A DNA stretch of 64,000 bases from Salipiger mangrovisoli (lineage in GTDB: Bacteria > Pseudomonadota > Alphaproteobacteria > Rhodobacterales > Rhodobacteraceae), in the NCBI RefSeq assembly GCF_015223355.1, contig NZ_JADFFK010000003.1:62001-126000 (forward strand). The letters run 5' to 3'. Both the position numbers and the translations under genes were made by a program. Position 1 is the first letter of the stretch, and every line of letters begins with the position of its first letter. A model generated the notes under the pieces. It searched no databases. It was given only the letters and a program-made list of their open reading frames with translations, and had not been told where the DNA came from. This document shows positions 45,814 to 55,353 of the stretch, one piece after another.

Positions 45814-47334
45814 ATGTTCACAAGGTCTTGTAGCGGAATTTTTCTCACATGCGCCCTGACCGGACTGTGCGCTCCGGCGGTCGCCCAAGACGCGGAACTG
45901 CCATCGCTTCAGATGGAAGGCGTTGAACAGATCACAATCGAGGTGGATCTCGATGGCGCCGTCGAGCGCCTGTCCCGGGCGGTGCAGTTCCCCACCATCT
46001 CAAATCAGGACCGCAACGACTTCGACACCAAGGCCTTTGACGACTACCACGCTTTTCTCGCAGAGGCCTATCCCAAGGTTCACGCATCGCTCAAGCGCGA
46101 AGTCCTGGGCGACCCGCGGCCCTACAGCCTGCTTTACACTTGGGAGGGCAAGAACCCCGACCTGCCGCCGGCGCTCTTCTATGCTCACCAGGATGTCGTG
46201 CCGGTTCCCGAGGACTCGCTCGATCAATGGGATCAGGAGCCTTTCTCGGGGACCGTCGCCGATGGCTACATCTGGGGTCGCGGCGTGCTGGACGACAAGA
46301 ACCAGATCCATGGCATTCTCGAAGCCGCGGAGATGAAGCTCGAGGAAGGCTGGCAACCCGAACGGACGCTGTATTTCGTTTTCGGTCAGGACGAGGAGGT
46401 CGGCGGACCTGAAGGGGCGAGATACGTCGCGGACGTTCTGGAGCAACGCGGGATCGAGCGGTTCGCCTTTGTCATGGACGAGTCGGCGCCGCTGATCCCG
46501 GGGGTCCTTCCCGGCATTCCGGACAACACAGCCCTGATCGGCATCGCGCAGAAGGGGTACATCAGTCTCGAGCTGGCCATGCACGGCGTCGGTGGTCATT
46601 CCTCGCAACCGCCGGAAGAAACCAACATCGGGATTCTCGCGAAGGCGATCACGAAGCTTGAGGCTGCGCAGTTCCCCTATCGCATCCATGAGGCCGTCCG
46701 CCACCAGTACAGGTACATGGGTCCCGAGCTGGAGGAATCGAGGCAACCCATGTTCGCGGCGGTCGCCTTCGGAAAAGAGGGCGAGATGACCGACCTCGAG
46801 AAGGAGTTCATCGCAGAAATGGCGACCAATCAGGTCACCCGGGCCATGCTGCACACGACCATCGCCGTGACCATGTTCAACGCCGGCATCAAGGACAACG
46901 TGCTGCCCCCCGCCGCCACGGCCGTGGTGAACTTTCGCCCCATGCCCGGGGACACGCCCGACGTGATCATCGACCATGTCCGGAAGGCGATCGACGACGA
47001 CCGGATCACGATCACCGACATCTCGGCCTCCACACCCGCGACAGCCGTCGCGGACCCAGACGGACCCGGCTACAAGGCGCTGGAAAAGACGATCCGCCAG
47101 ATTTGGGGCAATGACCTCATCGTCGCGCCCTTCTTCGTCATCGGGGGGTCGGACTCCAAGCACTTCCAGGCAAGGGCCTTTGCGCCGGATGTCTACACGA
47201 TCACCGGCATCCAGCTGGACTCCATGAAGGAGTTCGCGGGCTTCCATGGCGTCAACGAGCGCATCAAGGTGGACGAGTACGGCAAGACCATCGGCTTCTT
47301 CTACCAAATCATGACCAACCTCGACGATCTTTAG
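45814..47334 (+). CDS. secreted M20-family metallopeptidase (PM20D1-like)
   Basis: 506 aa with a signal peptide (GIFLTCALTGLCAPAVAQDA). M20 metal and catalytic text in order: FYAHQDVVPVPEDSLDQWDQ, GRGVLDDKNQIHG, FGQDEEVGGPEGARY, a dimerisation insert (GVGGHSSQPPEETNIGILAK) and FFVIGGSDSKHFQARA. Length and order fit the carboxypeptidase S/PM20D1 branch, which hydrolyses N-acyl amino acids or peptides. The ATG at 45814 has a GGGAGAAAT site. Confidence 0.85.
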   Translation: MFTRSCSGIFLTCALTGLCAPAVAQDAELPSLQMEGVEQITIEVDLDGAVERLSRAVQFPTISNQDRNDFDTKAFDDYHAFLAEAYPKVHASLKREVLGDPRPYSLLYTWEGKNPDLPPALFYAHQDVVPVPEDSLDQWDQEPFSGTVADGYIWGRGVLDDKNQIHGILEAAEMKLEEGWQPERTLYFVFGQDEEVGGPEGARYVADVLEQRGIERFAFVMDESAPLIPGVLPGIPDNTALIGIAQKGYISLELAMHGVGGHSSQPPEETNIGILAKAITKLEAAQFPYRIHEAVRHQYRYMGPELEESRQPMFAAVAFGKEGEMTDLEKEFIAEMATNQVTRAMLHTTIAVTMFNAGIKDNVLPPAATAVVNFRPMPGDTPDVIIDHVRKAIDDDRITITDISASTPATAVADPDGPGYKALEKTIRQIWGNDLIVAPFFVIGGSDSKHFQARAFAPDVYTITGIQLDSMKEFAGFHGVNERIKVDEYGKTIGFFYQIMTNLDDL

Positions 47335-47364
47335 AAACCCGTCTCGGAGAGCGTCCGCCATCAT

Positions 47365-47403
47365 GTGAAAAAAGGTGGCAAATGTGACGCCACCTTTTTT
47401 CAC
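47365..47403. terminator. strong bidirectional terminator after the M20 gene
   Basis: GTGAAAAAAGGTGGC (47365-47379) pairs perfectly with GCCACCTTTTTTCAC (47389-47403) around a 9-nt loop. The A6 and T6 runs within the stem give a U-tract in both directions. Confidence 0.85.
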
Positions 47404-47631
47404 GTATTGTCTGATGGAAAGGTGAAAGTCCGCACGGTCGCCCTGTGCGTCGAGCTGAATGCTGCACTCTGTATCGACGTGTATCGACCGACCGCCGGGG
47501 GCTGATCTGGTCTTTCGTGAGCGGGCCGATACCCCACCTCTTCCTCTCGGCATCGAGCGGATTGTTCATCGTCAATGAGCTCAGCCTCGGCAACATAATA
47601 TTGTTCTCTCTGAGGAGAGGGAGGACTGGCC

Positions 47632-48651
47632 ATGCGGCCGAGAGCGATCGTTGCGGTCTTGTTGGGTGTCGCAGGAACCACCGGTGCTGCGGCGGATTTC
47701 AGCTACGACACGGCTGCGCTGCCGGGCGCGAAACCGTGGACGTCCGAAGATTTCAACGACAACCCGAGCGACTTTCGGTTCATCGTCATCGGGGACCGGA
47801 CGGGGGGCGCGAACGTCGAGGGAACCTTCGGTCTGGCGGTTGAACAGGTTCGGCTGCTGCAGCCCGAGTTCGTGATCAATGTCGGTGACCTGATCGAAGG
47901 CTACAGCGATGACCCAGCGGAATTGAACGCCGAATGGGACGAGGTCGATGCCATGCTGGCGAAAATGGAGACACCTTTCTTCCGCACGCCCGGCAATCAC
48001 GACATCGCAAATTCGGTCGCGCAGGAGGTCTGGCGCGAGAGGTTCGGAGCGACCTATTACAGCTTCGTCTACGTCGACACCCTGTTCCTCGTGCTCGACA
48101 GCGAGGACCCGCCCCGCGAGGCGCCGGCCGGCATGAAAGACAAGATCGCGCTCTACAACCGGCTTCAGACAGAGGACCCGGAACGCGCCAAGGCAATGCT
48201 GGCCGAGTTCATGTCGGACGAGTCCGTTGTCGCAGGGCTTGCGATGAAGGCAGAGTTTGACGAAGCGCAGACCGCTTTCGTCCGAGAGGCACTGGCTCAG
48301 AATCCAGACGTGCGCTGGACGTTCCTGTTCCTCCATGAGCCGGCCTGGGAGAACCCTTCGGACAGCTACATGGCACTCGAGGACATGCTCAGGGGACGGG
48401 ATCACACCATCATCGCCGGCCATCTGCACTACTACGACTACGACAACATCGACGGCTATGAGCACATCACGATGGGACCAGCCGGCGCGTCCTTCCACCA
48501 GGAGGGCCCGGGAAACGTCGATCACCTCATGTGGGTGACGATGACGGAGGATGGACCCGAGATCGCCAACATCGCCCTGAAGGGTGTGTTCGACCGCAAG
48601 GGCCTCGATCCCGATCTTTTCGGTGCCTACGATCGCAAAGGGGCCGAATGA
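47632..48651 (+). CDS. exported metallophosphoesterase
   Basis: 339 aa with a signal peptide (AIVAVLLGVAGTTGAAADFS). Calcineurin-like motifs: FRFIVIGDRTGG (GDxH replaced by GDR), VINVGDLIEG (GDxxD-like), FFRTPGNHDI (GNHD), FLFLHEPAWE and IIAGHLHYYDYD (GHxH). The first motif lacks the usual His, as in some family members. A GAGAGGGAGGA site precedes the ATG. Substrate unknown. Confidence 0.85.
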   Translation: MRPRAIVAVLLGVAGTTGAAADFSYDTAALPGAKPWTSEDFNDNPSDFRFIVIGDRTGGANVEGTFGLAVEQVRLLQPEFVINVGDLIEGYSDDPAELNAEWDEVDAMLAKMETPFFRTPGNHDIANSVAQEVWRERFGATYYSFVYVDTLFLVLDSEDPPREAPAGMKDKIALYNRLQTEDPERAKAMLAEFMSDESVVAGLAMKAEFDEAQTAFVREALAQNPDVRWTFLFLHEPAWENPSDSYMALEDMLRGRDHTIIAGHLHYYDYDNIDGYEHITMGPAGASFHQEGPGNVDHLMWVTMTEDGPEIANIALKGVFDRKGLDPDLFGAYDRKGAE

Positions 48652-48814
48652 CGGAACTCGTTTACGGCCCGAGATTGCGCGGAGCCAGCGAACGTTCACA
48701 AGGGTCCGCGATCCGATCGACATTTCGCTGCGCCGCGGTGTAGGCCGAGGTCCCAAAAACGACCACTTTGGAAAGGCTCTGCGCGGAATTCCGGGCTTTG
48801 CAGTTCCGCTTCAG

Positions 48815-48829
48815 CCCCTCTGAGAGGGG
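48815..48829. other. small hairpin between convergent genes
   Basis: CCCCTC (48815-48820) and GAGGGG (48824-48829) pair around TGA, 26 nt from the stop of the amidohydrolase on the minus strand. A possible terminator without a U-tract. Confidence 0.3.
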
Positions 48830-48854
48830 GATAAAGGTCCAGCCATTCGCTGGA

Positions 48855-50198
48855 TTATTCGGCGGCTTCAAGCGTGCTCTTGAAGATCACGCCATCCTTC
48901 ATGATGACAGCGAGATTCTCCTCGGGGGCACCGATAAGTTCGATGTCCTGAAGCGGATTTCCATTCACAAGCAGGAGGTCGGCATAGGCCCCAACCTCTA
49001 TGACGCCCAATTTGCCTGGGTAGGGATTGCGAGGCCCGCTGAGTGCGATGAGTTCGGCCGCGCGGGATGTCGCCTGAACAAGAATCTCGAAGGGGCTGAA
49101 CCATTTCGATCGGGCCACGAGTTCCTGTGTCTGGAGGCTTGCATCCGCACCAACCACGAGATCGGTACCAAAAGTCAGCTTCGCATTGTATTCCTTTGCC
49201 ATCGCGAAGAAGTTCTCGGTGTCTTGCAAGACAAGTTTCTGCTTGGCCTTTGATGCCTCGGAGAAGCTCGGAATGTCGATTGTGAAAACGATGTATTGCG
49301 AGGTGAACCAAACCCCATGGTCGACCGCATATTTCATCGTCTCCTCGTCGATCATCTGGCCGTGCTCTATGACCTTGACGCCAGCATCGATTGCGCGGCG
49401 GACCGACGCGCTGTTGTAAGCATGGGCGCCGACATATGTATTCCAGTCTTCCGCGGCATGGACTGCTGCGCGCATCTCTTCGGGTGTCATCTGCTTGGAG
49501 TCGAGCGGGTCATGTTCGCTCCCGACACCCCCGCCGGCCATGATCTTGATGAAGCTTGCGCCCTGACGAAGGACTTCGCGCGATGCGGCCAGGACTTCCG
49601 CGGGACCATCCGCCATATATGAGAAGTTGACACGGCGGTCGGGCGTCATCCCCACCCAGTCGAAGCGCGGATGTCCTGCATAAGGCAACCGGTTGTCACC
49701 GTGGCCGTTCGTTGGTCCGACAATGGGACCGGCGGACACGATCCGCGGTCCCGGTACGAGCCCTTCGTCGATCGCCCGCTTTAGCCCAAAACTGTCCCCG
49801 CCGGGATCCCGCACGGTCGTCACCCCGCGCATCAGGGTGCCGGTTGCGTACACGCCCTGCGCGATACCGATGTAATAGAGGTTGCCAGTCAGCAGGTCGG
49901 CAGGTGTGAGACCGCCTTGGTTGAGATGCTGGTGCGTGTCGATCAGGCCGGGCATCAGCGTGCGCCCCTCGCCGTCGATAACGGTCGCGCCCTCAGGCGA
50001 AATCTCGTCGGTAGAGACCGCTGCGATCAGGTTGTCCCCGACAAGGACGTTCGCATTTTCGATCAGAGTGTCGTGGACGCCGTCGAAGACGTTCACGTTG
50101 ATGAAAAGTGTCTTCAATGGTGTTTCGGGGCCTTGGGCGAGTGCTGGTGCCGCAAGGATCATCGCAACCGCTGAAAGGGCAGAAATCAGACGCTTCAT
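48855..50198 (-). CDS. secreted amidohydrolase (imidazolonepropionase/prolidase-like)
   Basis: 447 aa with a signal peptide (MKRLISALSAVAMILAAPAL, then AQG). Amidohydrolase-fold metal ligands: PGLIDTHQHLNQGG (HxH), FIKIMAGGG (likely carboxylated Lys), YVGAHAYNSASVRRA, VIEHGQMID and TFGTDLVVG (Asp). This branch includes Xaa-Pro dipeptidases and related periplasmic peptidases. It starts 2 nt after the GTPase gene, the last member of a three-gene operon. Confidence 0.85.
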   Translation of the reverse strand: MKRLISALSAVAMILAAPALAQGPETPLKTLFINVNVFDGVHDTLIENANVLVGDNLIAAVSTDEISPEGATVIDGEGRTLMPGLIDTHQHLNQGGLTPADLLTGNLYYIGIAQGVYATGTLMRGVTTVRDPGGDSFGLKRAIDEGLVPGPRIVSAGPIVGPTNGHGDNRLPYAGHPRFDWVGMTPDRRVNFSYMADGPAEVLAASREVLRQGASFIKIMAGGGVGSEHDPLDSKQMTPEEMRAAVHAAEDWNTYVGAHAYNSASVRRAIDAGVKVIEHGQMIDEETMKYAVDHGVWFTSQYIVFTIDIPSFSEASKAKQKLVLQDTENFFAMAKEYNAKLTFGTDLVVGADASLQTQELVARSKWFSPFEILVQATSRAAELIALSGPRNPYPGKLGVIEVGAYADLLLVNGNPLQDIELIGAPEENLAVIMKDGVIFKSTLEAAE

Positions 50199-50200
50199 GC

Positions 50201-51223
50201 TCAGGGTTCCTCTCGCTTGTCGCGTGTCGAGGCGCGGGCCTTCGACCTTCCTGTGCTCCCGAAGTGCGGTTCGATCAGTTGGCCTTCAATCCAATCGCCA
50301 TCCACGCCCCCACGCGTTCCGATGAAGACGATTTGCGTCCGCGGCTCGCGTCCAGCCCAGGGTTGACCAACCGTGAGCGTGGCGCGCTTGCCCGTCGACT
50401 GTAGCACAACCGGATACCCCGGTTTCTCGAGCAGGTTGACGATGCCTTTCGCCCGAAAAATCGTTTTCGGTAACTGGCTCAGGCAGTCGTGCAGGCGCTG
50501 AACATGGAGCGGTACCATGCTCTCGTAGGTGAACGTGTCGAAGGTTGCTTCGTGCTGGTGATGCCCCGGGGGCTCGGAGTCCACAGCTGAACCAGACTGG
50601 GTTGCCCCGCCCATGCCCAGTACGAGGTCTATGGGCACGCGACCGTGCTCGACTTGAAGCGGCCGAACATGGGGAGACAGCGCGTTGACCCATCTGCTCG
50701 CGCGCATCCGCTCCGCCTCATCGACGAGGTCGCACTTGTTGAGTAGGACGATATCCGCTGCGATGACCTGCCGGGACGCGAGACGCAGCATGTCTCCTTC
50801 CAGCGTTGGGGCCAGTTCGCAATCCACCACAGTGACAATGCCATCGAGCGGAGCAAAGCGCTGAAGCTCCGGATCGGTGAACGCTCTCGCGACGTCGAGT
50901 GGGTCCGAAACTCCAGAGGTCTCGACTATGATTTGTTCCGGGGGGCTGTCCTGCCGGACAAGCCGCGCCACCCCGGCGATCAGGCTCTCCGACAGGCTGC
51001 AGCAGATGCAGCCGTTTGCCAGCGCAACAACATCGCCGTCACTCTTCTGAAGCAGCTCGGCGTCGATGTTGATCCGGCCAAAGTCGTTCACCACGACCGC
51101 AATCCGCCGGCCGTGACTGCTGGTGAGGACGTGATTGAGCACACTGGTTTTCCCCGCGCCAAGGAAACCCGTGACAATCGTCACCGGCACCCTTGGCGGG
51201 GCGAGCGACGCGACCTCAGACAT
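50201..51223 (-). CDS. CobW/COG0523-family metal-chaperone GTPase
   Basis: 340 aa. VTIVTGFLGAGKTSVLNHVL (Walker A), VVVNDFGRINIDAELLQ, LANGCICCSLSESL (CxCC metal motif), IVETSGVSDPLDVA (Walker B region) and LLNKCDLVDE (NKxD). A His-rich loop (PGHHQHEA) and the C-terminal CobW domain follow. These GTPases deliver zinc or other metals to client enzymes. The ATG at 51223 overlaps the stop of the D-aminoacylase-like gene by 8 nt and the next amidohydrolase follows by 2 nt, so its clients may be the enzymes encoded around it. Confidence 0.88.
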   Translation of the reverse strand: MSEVASLAPPRVPVTIVTGFLGAGKTSVLNHVLTSSHGRRIAVVVNDFGRINIDAELLQKSDGDVVALANGCICCSLSESLIAGVARLVRQDSPPEQIIVETSGVSDPLDVARAFTDPELQRFAPLDGIVTVVDCELAPTLEGDMLRLASRQVIAADIVLLNKCDLVDEAERMRASRWVNALSPHVRPLQVEHGRVPIDLVLGMGGATQSGSAVDSEPPGHHQHEATFDTFTYESMVPLHVQRLHDCLSQLPKTIFRAKGIVNLLEKPGYPVVLQSTGKRATLTVGQPWAGREPRTQIVFIGTRGGVDGDWIEGQLIEPHFGSTGRSKARASTRDKREEP

Positions 51224-52814
51224 TGCGACGAATGGCCTGGCCCGGTCTCGCGCCGCCGAGACGCGTGCCATCTCGAATAATGGGGGTGCCATTGACGATG
51301 ACATGGCGGAAGCCTACCGACAGCTGTGTCGGGGCGACGAAGGTGGCCTTGTCCTCAACCGTGTCGGGATCAAACACCACGATGTCCGCGTCGCAGCCGA
51401 TCTGAAGGCGCCCTTTCGACTTCATTTGCGGAACGGCTTCCTCGAGAATCCGAGCCGGGATCAGGGTGCATTTGGCAAGCGCGTCCGTGAGCGAGATCGC
51501 TTGTCGCTCGCGCACCCACTTGGACAGAAAGCGCGAGAAGCACCCCGTGGTACGCGGATGCGCAAAGGAGTCGCCCGGCAAGGGCCACACGTTGCCTTCC
51601 ACGATTGCGCCCTTGGCATCCATCCAAGGCATGGCATCCGAAGCGATCGCACCGCCAGGATACAGAACTGCAAGATCGAGGAGCTCCATATCTCTCTCGA
51701 CGCTGTCTTCGCGCAGGAAGTGAAAGATGACGATTTCTCCCGGCGCGCTGGCCTGCAGTTCCTCGATCTTGCCTTTCGTGAGGGGCTGCCCGCGAAGCTC
51801 CATTGCCGAATAGTCCTCCGCGCCGAAATGGGACAGCCATTCCGGACCGCGCATGAAATCGGCTCCGACGGCGGTAGAGAACGCTCCATAGGGATAAGCT
51901 TCGACCGTAACCCGAACACCGTTTTCCTGCGCTTCCCTGACAAGGCGCGTCGCGGCCTCCAGATCACGCCCCGCCACGCTATTGATGTGGCAGATGTGCA
52001 TGTGCGCGCCCGTTGCCGCGCCGAGGCCAATCTGCTCGACGAGGGCCTCGAAGGAGCTTTGCGGCTCGACGATGCTCATGTAGCGATCGTGCGTGAAGGT
52101 GGCGACGCCGTGCTTTTTCGCGAGATTCGAGAGCTCGTAATATTCCTTTCGCCCCATTCCCGGAGCGTATCCCGCGTTGATCGAGACACAGAGCCCGCCT
52201 TCCTTCAGGCCACTATCCATCAAGTCGATGATGCTCTCGAGCTGTTCAGGGACCGGGATTGCGTTCTGCCAGCCCGAGAATCCGAAAGCCTTCTGAAACC
52301 ACCCCAGGGTCCCGTCGGGCTCCCCTGCTTCCGGCTGAAAAACCATCACGCGCGCGAAGGTCCAGGCAACTCCGAGACCATAGTTGATGGGCCGCCCCTC
52401 GGCGGCAATCCTTTCGTAGGCCATTCCGACCGGAAACAGCCCTGACTCGAGTTCCAGAGCTGTGGTGACCCCATCGAATGCCTGCACCCACGCGCCCGGC
52501 AATTGCATGCCGTGAGAATGAAGGTCGATGAAGCCGGGTGATACGACTTGGCCCGTCGCCTGAAGCGTCGCGGCACCGTCCATAGGTTGATCGGAGATGG
52601 CCGCAATACGCCCCCCGATTATTCCAATGTTCGCGACCGCGTCGAAGCCACTCTCTGGATCGAGAACTCGTCCTCCTTCAATGACGAGATCATATGGGCC
52701 CGGCTCGTTCGAAGCAGTTCCCGAAGTTTGAGCTGCCACCTTCAGGGGCCTCGCCACGGTGCCAGCTGCGCCGATTGCAAGAAGATCACGGCGGTTAATA
52801 GTTGCTCCTGTCAT
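51216..52814 (-). CDS. N-acyl-D-amino-acid deacylase-like amidohydrolase (Tat substrate)
   Basis: 532 aa. A twin-arginine signal (INRRDLLAIGAAGTVARP) suggests folding with bound metal before export. Amidohydrolase-3 text: PYDLVIEGGRVLDPESGFDA, PGFIDLHSHGMQLPG (HxH), THDRYMSIVEPQSS, HMHICHINSVAGRDL, VTVEAYPYGAFST and IASDAMPWMD. The family removes acyl groups from D-amino acids or related compounds using zinc. First gene of the operon with the COG0523 GTPase and the second amidohydrolase. Confidence 0.85.
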   Translation of the reverse strand: MTGATINRRDLLAIGAAGTVARPLKVAAQTSGTASNEPGPYDLVIEGGRVLDPESGFDAVANIGIIGGRIAAISDQPMDGAATLQATGQVVSPGFIDLHSHGMQLPGAWVQAFDGVTTALELESGLFPVGMAYERIAAEGRPINYGLGVAWTFARVMVFQPEAGEPDGTLGWFQKAFGFSGWQNAIPVPEQLESIIDLMDSGLKEGGLCVSINAGYAPGMGRKEYYELSNLAKKHGVATFTHDRYMSIVEPQSSFEALVEQIGLGAATGAHMHICHINSVAGRDLEAATRLVREAQENGVRVTVEAYPYGAFSTAVGADFMRGPEWLSHFGAEDYSAMELRGQPLTKGKIEELQASAPGEIVIFHFLREDSVERDMELLDLAVLYPGGAIASDAMPWMDAKGAIVEGNVWPLPGDSFAHPRTTGCFSRFLSKWVRERQAISLTDALAKCTLIPARILEEAVPQMKSKGRLQIGCDADIVVFDPDTVEDKATFVAPTQLSVGFRHVIVNGTPIIRDGTRLGGARPGQAIRRNV

Positions 52815-53528
52815 CTCTCCCTCCTCCTCGCCGAAGCTGGATCGATACCGCCGGGTCGTCGGAGCGCGAGGCGCGGTCGCTCAGCTTGGCTGCCCTGGAG
52901 TTTGGAACGGTGACATGAGTTCTGGCCGCCGCCTATGACGTGGATCAATCATCGCTACGAGCAGCGGAGGCTACCGCCGATCTCGTGGTCGCGGCGAACG
53001 GCAGAAAGGTCCGCAGGGTGTGCGTCCGGATCGTCCCATCTTCGCAGGTGCAGCGAATGGCCGATCTCGTGATGCTGCGTCGCAGGATCAGTCTGACGGG
53101 CCGATGTCCGGTAAGGGCCGGAAGCGCCGGAAAGCCAAGGCATGGACGCGCCTGCCGCCATGTCCGCTTGCGGCCTGTCGAGCCAGGCACCGCGCACGGC
53201 GGCTCGCAGCCCATTGCTGCCTTTTCGAGCCGAACTACTCGCCTAGAGGAAGCGTACCTTGATCTGAGAATCATTAATCCAGTATTCTGTGTGGTGCTCT
53301 GGCGGGAGCATATGTCGCACAGCTCCGATGGGGCAACGCATGAGGCATGTTCCAAGCCGTCCGCGATGGGAGGGTGTAGGAAAAAAATACCGAGACGAGT
53401 GAACATGACCGGTTTCCTTCTCGCTTTGAACCAAAAAATTCGACCGGCGAGAGTTCATTCTTGAGCCCGAATGCCGATTTCGCTTACCCCGCTCCGAAAA
53501 TAAGTAATCTGCTAGAAAGTCAAAATTC
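52815..53528. other. 714-nt stretch without recognisable gene
   Basis: Frames in both directions are Arg/Pro/Ala-rich without any motif. The composition changes from GC-rich to AT-rich at about 53240, which probably marks the junction between two cargo segments. Confidence 0.45.
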
Positions 53529-54569
53529 CTAAATTACATGCGCGTTCATGCTCGGTATTGATTCAAGGATCGAACGAGGATCTGACTCCAGAATGGCTCT
53601 CACAGGGGAGACAAACACACTAACCTCAGTGTCCGAGCTGTCGAAACGTAAATCATACGGCTGGCCAGAAAAAAGCTCGTGGTGGTCCGGCACGCCGCTC
53701 CCGGAAACTATAGATGCCGCACGCGATAGCGATTTCTTGAAGCCATAGCTGTCAGGAAAGTACTTCCTCAGAAATCCGCTTGATGAGACATTTTTTATAT
53801 TACATCTTTTTCGCTGCCTCTTAAGCTTTTCAACTATTGATAGGTCGATATAGGCGACAATGGGAATGACGTGACTGTTGGGCCAAGATTTAACAAAAAA
53901 TTCCCAAATCAAATTCTGTTCTGGAAGCTCGCTCCGATCAATAAGAAAGACTGCAAAGTGAACTTTAAAGTCCGATAGGCCATGGCGCGACGACTTGTAG
54001 TCATCCATCATTCTCCCGAACCTAGTTCCAAATCCCATTTCTGCAGTAGTGTTTTTTTCAGCTTCCCAGAAAAGCGATAAGAATTTCTGAGCAGAGACAA
54101 GGAGTGCCATTCTTTCAGAGTATAGGTGAATCTTACTGTTCACGTTTCTCCCTGCGGCATTAATTAATTGGTTAACCATAACTATTGCTGAAGAAGGATT
54201 TCTGAATATATTCCAGTCCTGTAAGATGTCTTCAATGTCATCATCTGTGATGTCTGAAAAATGGAAGTAACGATTGTTTTCAGTAGAAGTGATACACGAA
54301 ATGCATCTTCTTGAGCCCACCCGATACATGTGGTTTGAGTCACTCTGCACGGAAGTTGGCCCAAGATCCTGATATATTGACAGTCCTGAGATTGGCTCAA
54401 ACCTTGTTATCCTGCCTTCGGTGTCACTAATTTGGTGGTATACTTGAGCACATGAGTTTTCTTGGGATACTTTCTGAAAAAATGGTATAAGTAACGAGGG
54501 GATTAATCCGGATGGATTGTAAGATCCGATGCATCGATAAATATCTGTCATTGTCTTATATAATCCCAT
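53529..54569 (-). CDS. AT-rich unknown protein B (second gene of a two-gene operon)
   Basis: 346 aa, unrecognised. Base composition and codon use (many AAA, ATT, TCT) are clearly unlike the surrounding genes. Visible features are MYRVGSRRCISCITSTENNR with a CxxC, a long helical middle (NSKIHLYSERMALLVSAQKF, LSLFWEAEKNTTAEM), and VKVHFAVFLIDRSE-like text (KVHFAVFLIDRSELPEQNLI). No signal peptide or membrane helix. The ATG at 54569 lies inside the end of gene A (14-nt overlap); an ATG at 54551 is an alternative. Co-transfer with gene A and location at the island end suggest a defence or toxin function, unproven. Confidence 0.6.
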   Translation of the reverse strand: MGLYKTMTDIYRCIGSYNPSGLIPSLLIPFFQKVSQENSCAQVYHQISDTEGRITRFEPISGLSIYQDLGPTSVQSDSNHMYRVGSRRCISCITSTENNRYFHFSDITDDDIEDILQDWNIFRNPSSAIVMVNQLINAAGRNVNSKIHLYSERMALLVSAQKFLSLFWEAEKNTTAEMGFGTRFGRMMDDYKSSRHGLSDFKVHFAVFLIDRSELPEQNLIWEFFVKSWPNSHVIPIVAYIDLSIVEKLKRQRKRCNIKNVSSSGFLRKYFPDSYGFKKSLSRAASIVSGSGVPDHHELFSGQPYDLRFDSSDTEVSVFVSPVRAILESDPRSILESIPSMNAHVI

Positions 54570-55353
54570 GATCTTTGTATATGCCGCGCACGATTGAGTT
54601 TAGGCAGCCAACCCAGTTATTCTGCTCACTTGTTGCGTCAATCTCGTATGTGTGAATTTTGTCTTTCATGTCCCAGCGTTCGGCGGCATCTTTGAAAATT
54701 AACTCCGTTTCCCATGGTTCCGGGATGACTATCGCCAGGCATGCGTCCCTTATTAAAATTTCGTGCTCGACCTGAATCTCTATTGATGTCGATCTTTCAT
54801 CTCTTGAAGGAGAGTTGGGGCTTAGGCTGGCGCTCGGCGGGAAGTTCGCAAGCGCCTGAATCCCTTGAGCCTCAAATTCTATCAGAGGGAGATTTTCAAT
54901 TTTTTCTGTCCCACCTCTTAGGTAATCCTTTGCATCGTTATAGAATCTGCCCGTTAATTTCCTAGCGAAAGTCATATCTCCAGGTAAGCGGAAATCTTCA
55001 ATTCTCGCCTTTTTGTCGAAAAATCCCTTGTACAATCCAAGTGCAAAAGCTCCGGTGTCAAATGGATAGATCGCGCGAATTTTATCGATAAACTTAGGGT
55101 CGATGATGAAGCAAAATGGCCAGTGAAATTTGAGGCTTCTGTGAATTGCTTCCTGAGTTCGATATGCTGGCCGCCCATAGAAGAGATAGGTGAGGTTTTC
55201 GTTGAAAACGTCACATTGAGATGGCGAAATTACCTCACCTCGAGAAATATCTACGAAGTTGTACGCTGATGTTGTGTGTAGCAAGGGTAATGAAACTTTG
55301 TCTTCGGGAGAGCCCTCAACAAACTTCAGAATTCTATTTTGCGCATAGGTCAC
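54556..55353 (-). CDS. AT-rich unknown protein A (first gene of a two-gene operon)
   Basis: 265 aa, unrecognised. A GTG start at 55353 lies downstream of AGGAGG (11 nt away). The N-terminal block SLPLLHTTSAYNFVDISRGE ... CDVFNENLTYLFYGRPAYR, then FHWPFCFIIDPKF, looks like a compact conserved domain with a His-Thr-Thr opening and a YGRPAYR motif. The pattern faintly recalls ADP-ribosyltransferase-like N termini, but I cannot confirm it. The second half includes VEHEILIRDACLAIVIPEPW and ends NNWVGCLNSIVRGIYKDHGI. No membrane segment. Strongly AT-rich, hence recently acquired. Confidence 0.6.
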   Translation of the reverse strand: MTYAQNRILKFVEGSPEDKVSLPLLHTTSAYNFVDISRGEVISPSQCDVFNENLTYLFYGRPAYRTQEAIHRSLKFHWPFCFIIDPKFIDKIRAIYPFDTGAFALGLYKGFFDKKARIEDFRLPGDMTFARKLTGRFYNDAKDYLRGGTEKIENLPLIEFEAQGIQALANFPPSASLSPNSPSRDERSTSIEIQVEHEILIRDACLAIVIPEPWETELIFKDAAERWDMKDKIHTYEIDATSEQNNWVGCLNSIVRGIYKDHGII

